From contig FAON01000012.1 of assembly GCA_001485605.1 (NCBI GenBank), positions 464,057 to 528,056 of the forward strand: a stretch of DNA of 64,000 nucleotides, in the 5' to 3' direction. How positions within the stretch are numbered: position 1 is the first letter of the stretch; each line of letters starts with the position of its first letter. The notes beneath the pieces are model-generated. The model was not told the origin of the DNA. It did not search any database and saw nothing but the letters and a program-made list of their open reading frames with translations. The DNA is from Candidatus Kryptobacter tengchongensis (lineage in GTDB: Bacteria; Bacteroidota; Ignavibacteria; Kryptoniales; Kryptoniaceae). The position numbers were made by a program, and so were the translations under genes. Positions 34,701 to 43,382 of the stretch are shown here, in pieces.

Positions 34701-34986
34701 ATTAACAGCGATTGAAGGGGAGATAACTCAAAACAAAGCGAAAAGCTCTCAAGATCTGTTAAATCATCCCGTGAAATTAAACGGGAAACTTGCTTCATTA
34801 GCAAATGCTGTTGCAAGCGCTGATTCAAAACCACCTAAACAGATGTATGATGTCTTTGATGATTTATCAAGACGGCTTGATATTCAACTGAACAAATTTA
34901 AAGAGGTTGTGGAAAAAGATATACCTGAATTTAATCGTACTGTGAAGGAACTTGAAATACCAGCTGTTATAATTGAAAAGAAATAA
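31786..34986 (+). CDS. Secreted VPS10/BNR-repeat beta-propeller protein
   Basis: 1066 residues with a clear signal peptide (MKFTRLLLTALVVFAFISEVFPQ). The body is built of many sortilin/BNR blades with the pattern VWKTxDGGxTW or its variants (for example VYKSEDAGKTW, VYKSTDGGKTW, LWKSTDGGETW, VFRSKDEGMTW). After the propeller, from about residue 720, there is a beta-sandwich region (IVYYYFKEKPKDEVKLEFYDEKG) and then a long helical, charged C-terminus (FKEQFELLIKIRDKLSEANK). Similar proteins are frequent in Bacteroidetes and related phyla and are annotated as glycosyl hydrolase BNR or VPS10 proteins; their ligands are unknown. No T9SS tail is visible. The TonB receptor gene follows after 11 bp. 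Confidence 0.85.
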   Translation: MKFTRLLLTALVVFAFISEVFPQRRVAPVAKPTIFKYDTSLYRAMQWREIGPFRGGRSIAVAGHPEQPLTYYFGATGGGVWKTVDGGITWINVSDGFFKSSSVGAIAVAESDPNVIYVGMGESCLRNNIIIGDGVYKSEDAGKTWKHIGLAETKVISKIRVHPKDADVVFVAALGNPFASSPDRGVYKSTDGGKTWRKVLYKDEKTGAVDLVIDPTNPRVVYASMWEVYRNFWSLSSGGPGSGLWKSTDGGETWFEISNNPGFPRGIKGKIGIAVSPAKPGLVWALVEAENGGLFKSEDGGATWRKVNDDKRLWERPFYYMHVFADPKNPDVVYVLNVQFLKSIDGGRTFNIIRTPHVDHHDLWINPKNPDIMIHASDGGASVTFNGGLTWTEQDYPTAQFYHVTVDSQFPYFIYGAQQDNTTVGIASRTTGFGIDRTDWFPVGGGESGYIAVRPDDPNIVYAGSYGGLLTRFDKRTREIKNISVWPESPIGSGAKDIKYRFQWTFPIVISPHDPNVLYVTGNHVFRSKDEGMTWEIISPDLTRNDTSKIGPSGGPITKDNTTAEYYCTIYAFAESPVKKGVLWAGSDDGLIHVSTDDGRTWQNVTPKELPEWSLISIIEPSPFDAGTAYVAATRYKLGDFKPYIFKTTDYGKTWKKIVNGIPDSHFTRVVRADPNRRGLLYAGTEFGIYVSFDDGENWQTLQLNLPITPIYDIAVHPREKDLVVATHGRSFWVLDDLTPLYQLTDEIAKSDIYLFKPRDAYRIRGGGGFRVPGSTIGQNPPNGVIVYYYFKEKPKDEVKLEFYDEKGNLIKSFSSKPERAEGEQPVDEFAMFFGGPRVERIPAEAGMNRFVWDMRYPDAENLKDIRFWSWGGTTRGPVAVPGKYQVKLVVGGKTLTQWFEIKKDPRIKTTDEEFKEQFELLIKIRDKLSEANKTVNMIRDIVKQLDAFAEKAKGTKNEEKVGKIVKQLKEKLTAIEGEITQNKAKSSQDLLNHPVKLNGKLASLANAVASADSKPPKQMYDVFDDLSRRLDIQLNKFKEVVEKDIPEFNRTVKELEIPAVIIEKK

Positions 34987-34997
34987 AGGGAAGGGAG

Positions 34998-37061
34998 TTG
35001 GTTATCCTTTTGATTTCATTTATCGTATCGTTTTGCTTTTCCTCTGTCCAACAGGATACGACAAAGATATACCATCTTGGTGAAGTTGAGGTTGTAGCTT
35101 ATCGTGCAGGTGGAGAAATTTTAAATTTGCCTATGGCTGTTACGATAATTGATTTTAAAGACATTGGTTTAAAGAGGAAATTGTCGTTGTCAGATGTTTT
35201 AAATGTCCCTGGTGTATTTGTTCAAAGCAGAGCCGGAGCCCAAGATGTTAGATTAACCGTTCGGGGCTTCGGCTCCCGTGGTTATGGCGATAAGTCAAAC
35301 GCTGGAACAATACGGGGCATCAAAATTTTAATTGATAACTTCCCAGAAACAGAACCTGATGGAAGAACATCTCTTGACTTTGTTGATATCTTTTCAATTG
35401 AAAGGATTGAAATTATACGCACAAACTCTTCAACCCTTTTTGGAAATGCCTCCGGAGGGATAATTAACTTTGAAACATTTAAACCCGTAAAGCCATTTTT
35501 TGAGTTGAGTTCAGTTTTTGGAAGCTTCGGGCTTTTTCAAGTTAATTTAAAATTTGGAAGTAATTTTGAAAATGGGGAAATAACCTTTTACGGAACTTCA
35601 TCCGATTTTGACGGTTGGAGAGAAAATAGCACCTCAAGGAAAAGACAGGTTTATTCTGTTTTGAGATTAAATGCGGGAAAACCAGTGGATCTAAAACTCA
35701 TAACTGGTTTCACATCAAATCTATTTTATATCCCTGGACCGCTAACATTTGACGAGTTTATATCTAATCCATCAAAATCTAATTCGGTTTATTTACAACG
35801 CAGAGAGCGCAGATATAATCGCATTGGGAAAATTGGAATTGATCTGACAAGTTCTTTCGGGCAGAGCCATACTTTTAATGCGAAGTTATATTTTGTTCCA
35901 AAAGTTCTGCAGCGTTCGGAGAGAAATACATTTCGCGATTTCAATCGGTATTTTCTGGGCGCAGGTTTAACCTATGTCTATTCTAATGAAAATGTTCCCT
36001 TTAAACCCAAAATTTTTATCGGTTATGATGACTCATACCAAGATGGTACGATTTTGTTTTATAGTTTGAAAAATGGCGAAAGAGGGGATTCTCTCAGGAC
36101 CAATAAAAGGGAAAGTGCACGCTCTGGTGGTTTTTTTACACGGTTTGAATTTCAACCATTAAATAAAATTTTCCTAAGTTTTGGTGGACGGTATGATTTT
36201 CAAAAATATGTCAGCGAAATTTATCCTGCTGGGGTAAAGAGAGAAACTCAATACGATGCCCTTGATTTTAATCATTTTACCCCATCACTTTCAGTTTTAT
36301 TCAAAATAAGTGAAAGCAATTCTGTTTATTTGACTTTAAGCGGTGGACTTGAAAACCCTGCCTTTAATGAGGTTGATCCACCACCTGAATTAAAAAATGT
36401 TTATTTAAATCCATTCCTCAAACCGATGAGTTCTCAAACAGTTGAATCTGGTTTCAAAGGAGTTTTAAGTTTTAATGGTTTTTTCATTTCGGGACTTTTA
36501 TATTCCTTTTCAATTTTTCAGATCAAAGTTAAAAATGAGATAGTGCCATACGCTAATGGTAGTTGGTTTTTCTCTGCTGGCGAATCAAGAAGAAATGGTT
36601 TTGAGTTCGGAAGTAAAATTGATTTTAAGAAATGGGTTGATTTGAATTTTGCTTTTACTTATATCAGTGCAAAATACCTCAAATATGAAAACGACTTTGG
36701 AGACCATTCTGGGAAATTTGTTCCAGGGATACCCAAACTGTGGGGAAATTTAGGTTTAAAACTTGAAATTTACCCGTTTATCTTCAACACTGAGGTTTTA
36801 TATGTTGGCAGATATTTTGCGGATGATCAGAACGAGATTGAAGTAAAAGATTATTTGCTCATCAATAGTTCTGCGGGCGTTGGATTTAGCCTTTGGAGAT
36901 TTCAAATTTCATTTATCGCTGGGATAAATAATTTAACAAATAAAAGTTATATTGCTTCTGTTTTTGTAAATCCAGAGCGAAAATTTCCCTATGCATATAT
37001 TGAGCCAGGACTTCCACGAAATTGGTTTAGCGGTGTTTCAATTAGATTTAATTTTGAGTGA
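34998..37061 (+). CDS. TonB-dependent outer-membrane receptor
   Basis: 687 residues beginning at a TTG (another TTG lies 12 bp on; the exact start is uncertain). After a signal-like hydrophobic N-terminus, HLGEVEVVAYRAG is the TonB-box region, followed by the plug domain (LSLSDVLNVPGVFVQSRAG, DVRLTVRGFGSRGYGD, IERIEIIRTNSSTLFGNASGGIINF). The rest is a 22-strand-type barrel ending in WFSGVSIRFNFE with a terminal aromatic. Such receptors take up siderophores, cobalamin or sugars using TonB energy. The class II ribonucleotide reductase in this window needs cobalamin, but nothing here shows B12 to be the ligand. The last 24 bp overlap the convergent CDF gene. Confidence 0.92.
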   Translation: MVILLISFIVSFCFSSVQQDTTKIYHLGEVEVVAYRAGGEILNLPMAVTIIDFKDIGLKRKLSLSDVLNVPGVFVQSRAGAQDVRLTVRGFGSRGYGDKSNAGTIRGIKILIDNFPETEPDGRTSLDFVDIFSIERIEIIRTNSSTLFGNASGGIINFETFKPVKPFFELSSVFGSFGLFQVNLKFGSNFENGEITFYGTSSDFDGWRENSTSRKRQVYSVLRLNAGKPVDLKLITGFTSNLFYIPGPLTFDEFISNPSKSNSVYLQRRERRYNRIGKIGIDLTSSFGQSHTFNAKLYFVPKVLQRSERNTFRDFNRYFLGAGLTYVYSNENVPFKPKIFIGYDDSYQDGTILFYSLKNGERGDSLRTNKRESARSGGFFTRFEFQPLNKIFLSFGGRYDFQKYVSEIYPAGVKRETQYDALDFNHFTPSLSVLFKISESNSVYLTLSGGLENPAFNEVDPPPELKNVYLNPFLKPMSSQTVESGFKGVLSFNGFFISGLLYSFSIFQIKVKNEIVPYANGSWFFSAGESRRNGFEFGSKIDFKKWVDLNFAFTYISAKYLKYENDFGDHSGKFVPGIPKLWGNLGLKLEIYPFIFNTEVLYVGRYFADDQNEIEVKDYLLINSSAGVGFSLWRFQISFIAGINNLTNKSYIASVFVNPERKFPYAYIEPGLPRNWFSGVSIRFNFE

Positions 37062-37958
37062 GTCTGTTTGTTGTTTTTTTATGTTTGAAATTATGAATTC
37101 GGCATCAAATGTGGCTGGCTCTATCTGAATTGTGGTATGCTCAATATTTGAGTTTTCTTTGATGGTGTTTTCAATTTCATTTAACAGGATATTTAATTTC
37201 TTCCTGTCAATTTCGCCCTTAACTCTAACATGGGCGGTTAATATATTTTTCCCGCTTGCAAGTGTCCATATATGTAGGTCATGCACAGCCATGATTTCGG
37301 GTATTTTCAAAAGTTCAACTGCGATTTTATCAATATCAACATCAGCTGGGACTCCTTCCATCAAGATATTAATTGAATCTTTCAATAACCCTATTGAGTT
37401 ATAAACAATTATGATGCTTATAAGAAAACTTGCAATTATATCAGCATAAAACCATTTGGTGGCGACAATCACTATTCCAGCGCCTATGGCTCCGATTGAG
37501 CCAAGTGTATCTCCAAGGATATGAAGGTAAGCGGAACGCATATTTAAACTTTTCTTCCGTTCAGAAAATAATATAATACCCGCTATAATGTTAGCAATTA
37601 ATCCAGCGATTGCGATAAGAAGCATTCCAAGTCCTTTAACCACAGGTGGATTTTTCAATCGTTCAAACGCCTCAATGAGGATATAGCCAGAGATTAGAAT
37701 AAGCAATATACCGTTGATAAAGGCAGCTATTATTTCGGCTCTGTAAAAACCGTAGGTTTTGTTTTTTGTGCGTTTATTTTCGGCAATTTTGAATCCGAGC
37801 AGGCTTATAATAACTCCAAAAATGTCCGTGAGCATATGCCCTGCATCAGATATAAGGGCGAGACTATTTGTGAGAAATCCAGCTGTTAATTCAAGGACGA
37901 AAAAAGTGCTCAAAATTATCAGGACAATTTTTAATTTCTGTTTGAACTTTGTAGGCAT
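37038..37958 (-). CDS. Cation diffusion facilitator (CzcD/ZitB-like) metal exporter
   Basis: About 306 residues from ATG 37958 (a TTG six bases upstream is also in frame). Six transmembrane helices are visible, with the metal-site motifs SDAGHMLTD in helix 2 and HILGDTLGS in helix 5 (HxxxD in both, the zinc-type site). The cytoplasmic C-terminal domain (VHDLHIWTLASGKNILTAHV) is the usual ferredoxin-like dimerisation module. The protein exports zinc or similar divalent metals by proton antiport. Its 3' end overlaps the 3' end of the TonB receptor gene on the opposite strand by 24 bp, so neither gene has room for its own terminator. Confidence 0.95.
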   Translation of the reverse strand: MPTKFKQKLKIVLIILSTFFVLELTAGFLTNSLALISDAGHMLTDIFGVIISLLGFKIAENKRTKNKTYGFYRAEIIAAFINGILLILISGYILIEAFERLKNPPVVKGLGMLLIAIAGLIANIIAGIILFSERKKSLNMRSAYLHILGDTLGSIGAIGAGIVIVATKWFYADIIASFLISIIIVYNSIGLLKDSINILMEGVPADVDIDKIAVELLKIPEIMAVHDLHIWTLASGKNILTAHVRVKGEIDRKKLNILLNEIENTIKENSNIEHTTIQIEPATFDAEFIISNIKKQQTDSLKIKSN

Positions 37959-38107
37959 TTCCAATTCATTTTTTTAAGATTTTTCGGGCTTTTTAAATAC
38001 TTCCAGTTTTTGTTTTTCGTGGTAGAAATTTAAGATGAAGTTTTTCAACTTGCAAATCTTTGACCCAATTTGTAAATTTTAAAAAAATAATTTGTTTCCG
38101 TTCAGAA

Positions 38108-39070
38108 ATGATAAGGGATGAGTTTAAACCTGTTGTGATGACTATTGAAGAATTGACGCAACACTTTGAAAATTTTGCAAACGAACTTTCAAATAAGCGT
38201 GAGGACACAAAAGGAACTTATACAAGGGCTTTGCGTGAGTTTTTGAAATGGTTTGCGGTTGATAAAAAGTTTCGCTTTCTTGTTGAAGATGTGCAAAGAT
38301 ACAGGGATTATCTAACATATATAAAAAAACTTTCCCCTGTTTCGGTATCAACCTATCTTACGGCATTGCGGCGCTTCTGCGAATACCTGAAAACAATCGG
38401 CGTTATAGAGAAAAATCCAGCAAAAAGAATCCCTGGGAATAAAAGACCTACATCACATAGCAGGGAATTTTTAACATGGGAAGAGATAGATCAGCTTCTT
38501 TCAAGTGTTGAGAGAAAAGATGAGGCAGGTTATAGAGATTATGCTATGATAAAGATGATGCTCGGATGTGCAATGAGTGAGCTTGAGCTTTCAAATGCTG
38601 ATGTCGGTGATTTAAAGGTTGTGAATGACCAGTATATAATTTATGTTCAAGGAAAAGGGAAAGATGTAAAGGATGAAATTGTCCCAGTTCCTGAAGATGT
38701 TGTTAAGGCACTTCATGATTATTTCACATTCCGGAGCAAGCGTCAGCCTGTGGAGCCAGATCAGCCGATGTTTGTGAGCCTTGGTCCAAAGAATATGGGC
38801 GAGAGATTGACGAATAAGGGGATAAGAATAATTATAAATGAACACTTAAAAAAGTCGGGTGTTAAAAAGGGAAGAAATAGGAAATTGACTCCTTACTCGC
38901 TCAAACATACAGCAGCTATGATAATGGTTGAAAATGGTGCAACTCCTGAGGAGTTAAAGAAAAGATTGCGACTTGGTAGCATTGAGACTGCGATGATTTA
39001 TTTCAAGCAAAAAGGAAAACTTGGAAAACCGCCACAGAAACAGGATTCACTTCAACTGTCTTTGCTCTGA
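38108..39070 (+). CDS. Tyrosine recombinase-fold protein with lost catalytic residues
   Basis: About 320 residues from ATG 38108. An N-terminal SAM-like core-binding domain (NKREDTKGTYTRALREFLKWF, PVSVSTYLTALRRFCEYL, NPAKRI) and a C-terminal catalytic fold (EFLTWEEIDQLL, RDYAMIKMMLG) match XerC/XerD. The active site is altered: the first Arg region reads CAMSELELS instead of LRxSEL; the HxLRH box reads YSLKHT (His to Tyr, Arg to Lys); the LGH box reads RLGSIETA (His lost); only the Tyr in AMIYFK and the beta-hairpin Lys (QGKGKD) remain. It should not cleave DNA in the normal way, but may still bind it. The frame is intact and ends 34 bp before leuS, so it is a maintained gene rather than a pseudogene. 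Confidence 0.85.
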   Translation: MIRDEFKPVVMTIEELTQHFENFANELSNKREDTKGTYTRALREFLKWFAVDKKFRFLVEDVQRYRDYLTYIKKLSPVSVSTYLTALRRFCEYLKTIGVIEKNPAKRIPGNKRPTSHSREFLTWEEIDQLLSSVERKDEAGYRDYAMIKMMLGCAMSELELSNADVGDLKVVNDQYIIYVQGKGKDVKDEIVPVPEDVVKALHDYFTFRSKRQPVEPDQPMFVSLGPKNMGERLTNKGIRIIINEHLKKSGVKKGRNRKLTPYSLKHTAAMIMVENGATPEELKKRLRLGSIETAMIYFKQKGKLGKPPQKQDSLQLSLL

Positions 39071-39104
39071 AATTAAAAATAAAATTTTGAGGCAAGCTGA
39101 AAAA

Positions 39105-41591
39105 ATGCAAATTCGCTATCCTTTTCAGGAAGTTGAGGAAAAATGGAGAAAATACTGGGAGGAAAAGAAAATTTACAAGATTGATTTAAGAAACCCACGG
39201 AAAAAACTTTACTGTCTTGTTATGTTTCTTTATCCATCTGCCGATAAACTTCACATTGGGCACTGGTATAATTATGGTCCGACGGATACATGGGCGAGGT
39301 TGAAGAAAATGCAAGGGTATGATGTTTTTGAACCAATTGGGTATGATGCTTTCGGTTTGCCAGCTGAGAATTATGCCATTAAAACAGGTGTTCATCCCCA
39401 TGATAGCACACAACAAAATATAAATGTCATTCGCCAGCAATTGAAGCAAATCGGGGCAATGTATGATTGGGATTATGAAATAGATACATCAAAACCAGAA
39501 TATTACAAATGGACACAGTGGGTTTTTCTTCAACTTTATAAAATGGGACTCGCCTATAAAGCCCCGGGTCCCGTGAACTGGTGTCCAAGTTGTAATACCG
39601 TGCTTGCCAATGAGCAAGTTATTGATGGTGCGTGTGAAAGATGTGGAACTCCAGTCGTAAGAAAGTTTTTAACACAGTGGTTCTTTAAAATTACTCAATA
39701 TGCAGAGGAACTTTTACAGGATCTTGATAAGCTTGATTGGCCTGAGAAGACTAAAATTATGCAGAGGAATTGGATTGGGAAAAGCATTGGCGCTGAAATT
39801 GATTTCATCGTTTCTGACACGGGTGATAAATTTACAGTTTTCACGACCAGACCTGATACCATCTTTGGTGCAACTTATGTTGTCCTTGCACCAGAGCATC
39901 CGCTTGTTGAAAAAATTGTAAAACCTGAATACAGAGAACAGGTTCAAGCGTATCTTGATTTCGTCGCTCATGAGACAGAGATAGAAAGAACATCAACCGA
40001 GAAAGAAAAAACGGGTGTATTCACAGGTTCATATGCAATTAATCCGGCAACGAAGGAAAAAATACCGATATGGGTTGCTGATTATGTTTTGATTCATTAT
40101 GGGACGGGTGCGGTTATGGGAGTCCCAGCACATGATGAGAGAGATTTTGAGTTTGCGAAAAAATTTAATCTTCCAATTAAAAAAGTTATCCTTCAACCTG
40201 GGACAAATCCTGAGGATGAGCTTGAAAGGGCTTATGTTGAGCCTGGGATTATGATAAATTCTGGAAAATATAATGGAATGAGTTCCGAGGAAGCTTGGGA
40301 GAAAATTGTTGAAGATTTAAGCAAAGAGGGAATCGCAAGGAAATCTGTTAAGTATCGCCTTCGTGATTGGCTGATATCAAGGCAAAGATACTGGGGTGCG
40401 CCTATCCCGATAGTTTATTGTGAAAAGTGTGGCGAAGTCCCAGTTCCAGAGGAGCAACTCCCTGTTTTACTTCCTTATAATGTAGATTTTAAACCAACGG
40501 GTGAATCACCACTTGCAAGATGTGAGGAATTTATAAATACAACATGCCCGAAGTGTGGGGCTTCAGCAAAAAGAGACCCAGATACAATGGATACATTTGT
40601 TGATTCATCCTGGTATTATCTCCGGTATCTTTCACCGCATCTTGATACTGCTCCATTTGATAAAGAACTCGTTAAAATTTGGTGTCCCGTAGACAAATAT
40701 GTCGGTGGAGCGGAGCATGCAACAATGCATCTTCTTTACGCAAGGTTTATAACTAAAGCGCTTAGAGATGCAGGTTATCTTGAATTTGATGAACCGTTCT
40801 TGAGTTTATATCACCAGGGAACGATTACGAACAAAGGAGCGAAAATGTCAAAGAGCAAGGGAAATGTTGTAAACCCGGATGATTTTGTAAGTAAATACGG
40901 CTCTGATGTTTTTAGGCTTTATCTTATGTTTATGGGAAGGTATGATGAAGGAGGGGATTGGAGCGACGAGGGTATAAATGGAATGTGGAGATTTGTTAAC
41001 AGGGTTTACAATTTTGTCCTTGAAAATAAGGAATTGCTAAGAAACATTAAGCCAAAAGAAAGTTATGAAATTGATCTTCTTGGTGATTATGCCAAGGCAA
41101 TTTATAGAAAGACGCATAAGACAATAAGGAAAGTCACAACCGATATTGACACATTTAATTTTAACACTGCAATTGCAGCGCTTATGGAGCTTTTCAACTT
41201 GCTTTCTGAGTTTGATAGAAATCTTTATGACGAGCTAACGAAAGAAGTTTTTGTTCACTGTGTAAAGAGATTTATCATAATGCTTGCTCCCCTTGCCCCG
41301 CACCTTGCAGAAGAATTGTGGGAAATTTCTGGAGAAAATGAAAGTTTGTTTGTCGGAAGTAAATGGATTGAGGCTGATGAAACCGCATTAAAAGAAGAAG
41401 AGGTCACAATTGTTGCACAAGTCAATGGTAAAGTAAGAGCAAGGATTAAAGTTCCAATTGATCTTGATGATGAGACGCTTAAAAACATTGTCCTGAATGA
41501 CGCAAGCGTTCAGAAGTATTTGAGCGGGAAGAAGATATCAAAGATTGTGGTTGTAAAAAATAAACTTGTGAGCATTGCCTGTGAAGATTAA
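39105..41591 (+). CDS. leuS: Leucyl-tRNA synthetase
   Basis: 828 residues from ATG 39105; the open frame extends upstream into the recombinase gene but homology starts at MQIRYPFQEVEEKW. Class I signatures are HIGH at residues 50-53 and KMSKS near 581 (GAKMSKSKGNVVNPDDF). The CP1 editing domain is present (FTTRPDTIFGATYVVLAPEHP, YGTGAVMGVPAHDERD), with a zinc-ribbon-like CPSC...CERC insertion near 165. It charges tRNA-Leu; one tRNA-Leu gene is at 62.3 kb. The following lipoprotein gene overlaps its 3' end. Confidence 0.97.
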   Translation: MQIRYPFQEVEEKWRKYWEEKKIYKIDLRNPRKKLYCLVMFLYPSADKLHIGHWYNYGPTDTWARLKKMQGYDVFEPIGYDAFGLPAENYAIKTGVHPHDSTQQNINVIRQQLKQIGAMYDWDYEIDTSKPEYYKWTQWVFLQLYKMGLAYKAPGPVNWCPSCNTVLANEQVIDGACERCGTPVVRKFLTQWFFKITQYAEELLQDLDKLDWPEKTKIMQRNWIGKSIGAEIDFIVSDTGDKFTVFTTRPDTIFGATYVVLAPEHPLVEKIVKPEYREQVQAYLDFVAHETEIERTSTEKEKTGVFTGSYAINPATKEKIPIWVADYVLIHYGTGAVMGVPAHDERDFEFAKKFNLPIKKVILQPGTNPEDELERAYVEPGIMINSGKYNGMSSEEAWEKIVEDLSKEGIARKSVKYRLRDWLISRQRYWGAPIPIVYCEKCGEVPVPEEQLPVLLPYNVDFKPTGESPLARCEEFINTTCPKCGASAKRDPDTMDTFVDSSWYYLRYLSPHLDTAPFDKELVKIWCPVDKYVGGAEHATMHLLYARFITKALRDAGYLEFDEPFLSLYHQGTITNKGAKMSKSKGNVVNPDDFVSKYGSDVFRLYLMFMGRYDEGGDWSDEGINGMWRFVNRVYNFVLENKELLRNIKPKESYEIDLLGDYAKAIYRKTHKTIRKVTTDIDTFNFNTAIAALMELFNLLSEFDRNLYDELTKEVFVHCVKRFIIMLAPLAPHLAEELWEISGENESLFVGSKWIEADETALKEEEVTIVAQVNGKVRARIKVPIDLDDETLKNIVLNDASVQKYLSGKKISKIVVVKNKLVSIACED

Positions 41592-42597
41592 AACTTTCAT
41601 TTTGCTTGTTCTTTTAACTTTTACATTTGGATGTGAAAGGAAAGTTAAAAAAGTCCCAGTGACGCATGCTTTATCTTCTCTTCCGTATGTTTACTTCATC
41701 TCGCAGAGGGATTCGCTCCCGACGATTTATGGGATTAATTTAAGTGACTATAAAATTGAGAAAGTTTTACCAGATACATTTTCTGGCGTCTGGGAGATAA
41801 AGTTTTCCCCCGCTGGAAACATTGCGCTTTTTAAAACTGCTGATTTTGAAGGGACTGTGGGAGCTGGGTTTTTTAGCGTGAAAAATCCAAAAATTTATCT
41901 TTTTGATATAACGACGGGAGAAGTAGCATTGCTCAAAACATTTGAAGATTCATGGAGTGTTAAGATAAGATGGCTTAACAGAGATACCGTTGAAGTTTAC
42001 AGAATAAGTGGCGGTTATCAAACAGGTGAAAATTTTAAACTTGAAATTTATGGATTTGACCCCGATGGAAATTTGCTTTACACTAAAGAGAAAGAATATG
42101 ATTGGAGAAAGGGAGAATTTCCAGAGGAAATTCTTGATTTGAAGTTGAGCACGCCCGATGGAAAAAGAAAAGTTGAAATAAAGGAAGATTCGGCTTTGGG
42201 TGTTAAGAAGATTTATGTTTCAAGTAATTTTAATAATTTTGAGATCTTTGAGACGAGATGGAAAATAGAACAGCTGGAGTGGAGCCCGGATGGAATGTAT
42301 CTTGTTTTTAGAGTTGTGAACATAACTCCCGAGGCGGTTGAAAAAAGAAATGTTAAAACTGGCGAACTTTATTTTTTTGATGTTGAAAAAAGAAATCTTT
42401 ACAGGATAAGCTCGGGCAGTGGATTTTTTAACTTTAGATTTATAAATGACACGCAGATAATTTTTGATAAAGGCTTTGAAAATGAATCAGAAATTTACCT
42501 GTATGATCTTTTCAAGATGGAGATGAAACAATTAACTAATGATGATAATCCCGATGGCGTTTCGGGGATACCTAAAATTTTAGGCTTCAGCGCTTGA
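41581..42597 (+). CDS. Lipoprotein with TolB-like propeller features, unknown function
   Basis: 338 residues from a GTG that overlaps the end of leuS. The start VKIKTFILLVLLTFTFGC is a lipoprotein signal. The body has propeller-like repeats (IYGINLSDYKIEKVLP, WEIKFSPAGNIALFKT, EWSPDGMYLVFRV, YLYDLFKMEMKQLTNDDNPDG), resembling TolB/PD40 proteins. The ligand is unknown. The glycosyltransferase gene begins three bases after its stop, so it is likely in the same transcript as the lipopolysaccharide-type genes that follow. Confidence 0.75.
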   Translation: MKIKTFILLVLLTFTFGCERKVKKVPVTHALSSLPYVYFISQRDSLPTIYGINLSDYKIEKVLPDTFSGVWEIKFSPAGNIALFKTADFEGTVGAGFFSVKNPKIYLFDITTGEVALLKTFEDSWSVKIRWLNRDTVEVYRISGGYQTGENFKLEIYGFDPDGNLLYTKEKEYDWRKGEFPEEILDLKLSTPDGKRKVEIKEDSALGVKKIYVSSNFNNFEIFETRWKIEQLEWSPDGMYLVFRVVNITPEAVEKRNVKTGELYFFDVEKRNLYRISSGSGFFNFRFINDTQIIFDKGFENESEIYLYDLFKMEMKQLTNDDNPDGVSGIPKILGFSA

Positions 42598-42599
42598 AA

Positions 42600-43382
42600 A
42601 TGAAAGGTGGAAGGGAAAAATTGTCGGTTGTGGTGATTACTGGGAACGAAGAAAAAAACATCGCAGAGTGTCTTGAAAGCGTTGCATGGGCTGATGAGAT
42701 AATCGTCGTAGATTCTGAAAGCAAGGACAAAACCGTTGAAATTGCGAAAAAATATACGGATAAAATTTTCATAAAAAAATGGGAAGGATACGCAAATCAA
42801 AAACAATTTGCAATTGAACAGGCAACGGGTGATTGGGTTTTAAGTTTAGATGCTGATGAGAGAGTTTCAACGGAGCTAAAATCTGAGATTGAAAATATAC
42901 TTAAGGGTGAAACTGAATACGATGGTTTCTATGTCCCGAGAAAGAATTTTTTTCTTGATAAATGGATAAAATCCTGTGGATGGTATCCTAATTACCAGCT
43001 TCGCTTGTTTAGAAATGGGAAGGGGAGAATTACACCGAGAAAAGTTCACGAGAAATTTGTCGTTGATGGGAAAGTGGGTTATTTGAAGGGGCATTTGATA
43101 CATCTGACGCACATAGACTTGTTTGATACTTTTGAAAAGATAAATCATTATTCAAGTTTAAGCGCCGAAGAAAAGTCGGGAAGAAAAGTCAGATGGTATC
43201 ATATACTTTTTGTTCCAGTTTTTGCTTTTTTGAGCCACTTCATCTTAAAGCGTGGATTCTCGGATGGAATTTATGGGCTAATGGTTTCCCTAAACCATGC
43301 TATGACGAAATTGCAAACATATATGAAGATATGGGAAATTCAAAATGTTAAGTCAAAAGGAAAAGAAAAAATCAGATGGTAG
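42600..43382 (+). CDS. Family 2 glycosyltransferase (WaaE/KdtX-like)
   Basis: 260 residues. The GT-A fold start LSVVVITGNEEKNIAECLESV is followed by EIIVVDSESKDKT and the donor-binding SLDADERVS. WYPNYQLRLFRNGKGRI and VHEKFVV are typical of the WaaE/KdtX branch, which adds a sugar (often glucose) to the lipopolysaccharide inner core. Upstream is a lipoprotein gene and downstream an MsbA-like exporter whose start lies inside this gene (38 bp overlap), so the operon is tight. Confidence 0.9.
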   Translation: MKGGREKLSVVVITGNEEKNIAECLESVAWADEIIVVDSESKDKTVEIAKKYTDKIFIKKWEGYANQKQFAIEQATGDWVLSLDADERVSTELKSEIENILKGETEYDGFYVPRKNFFLDKWIKSCGWYPNYQLRLFRNGKGRITPRKVHEKFVVDGKVGYLKGHLIHLTHIDLFDTFEKINHYSSLSAEEKSGRKVRWYHILFVPVFAFLSHFILKRGFSDGIYGLMVSLNHAMTKLQTYMKIWEIQNVKSKGKEKIRW

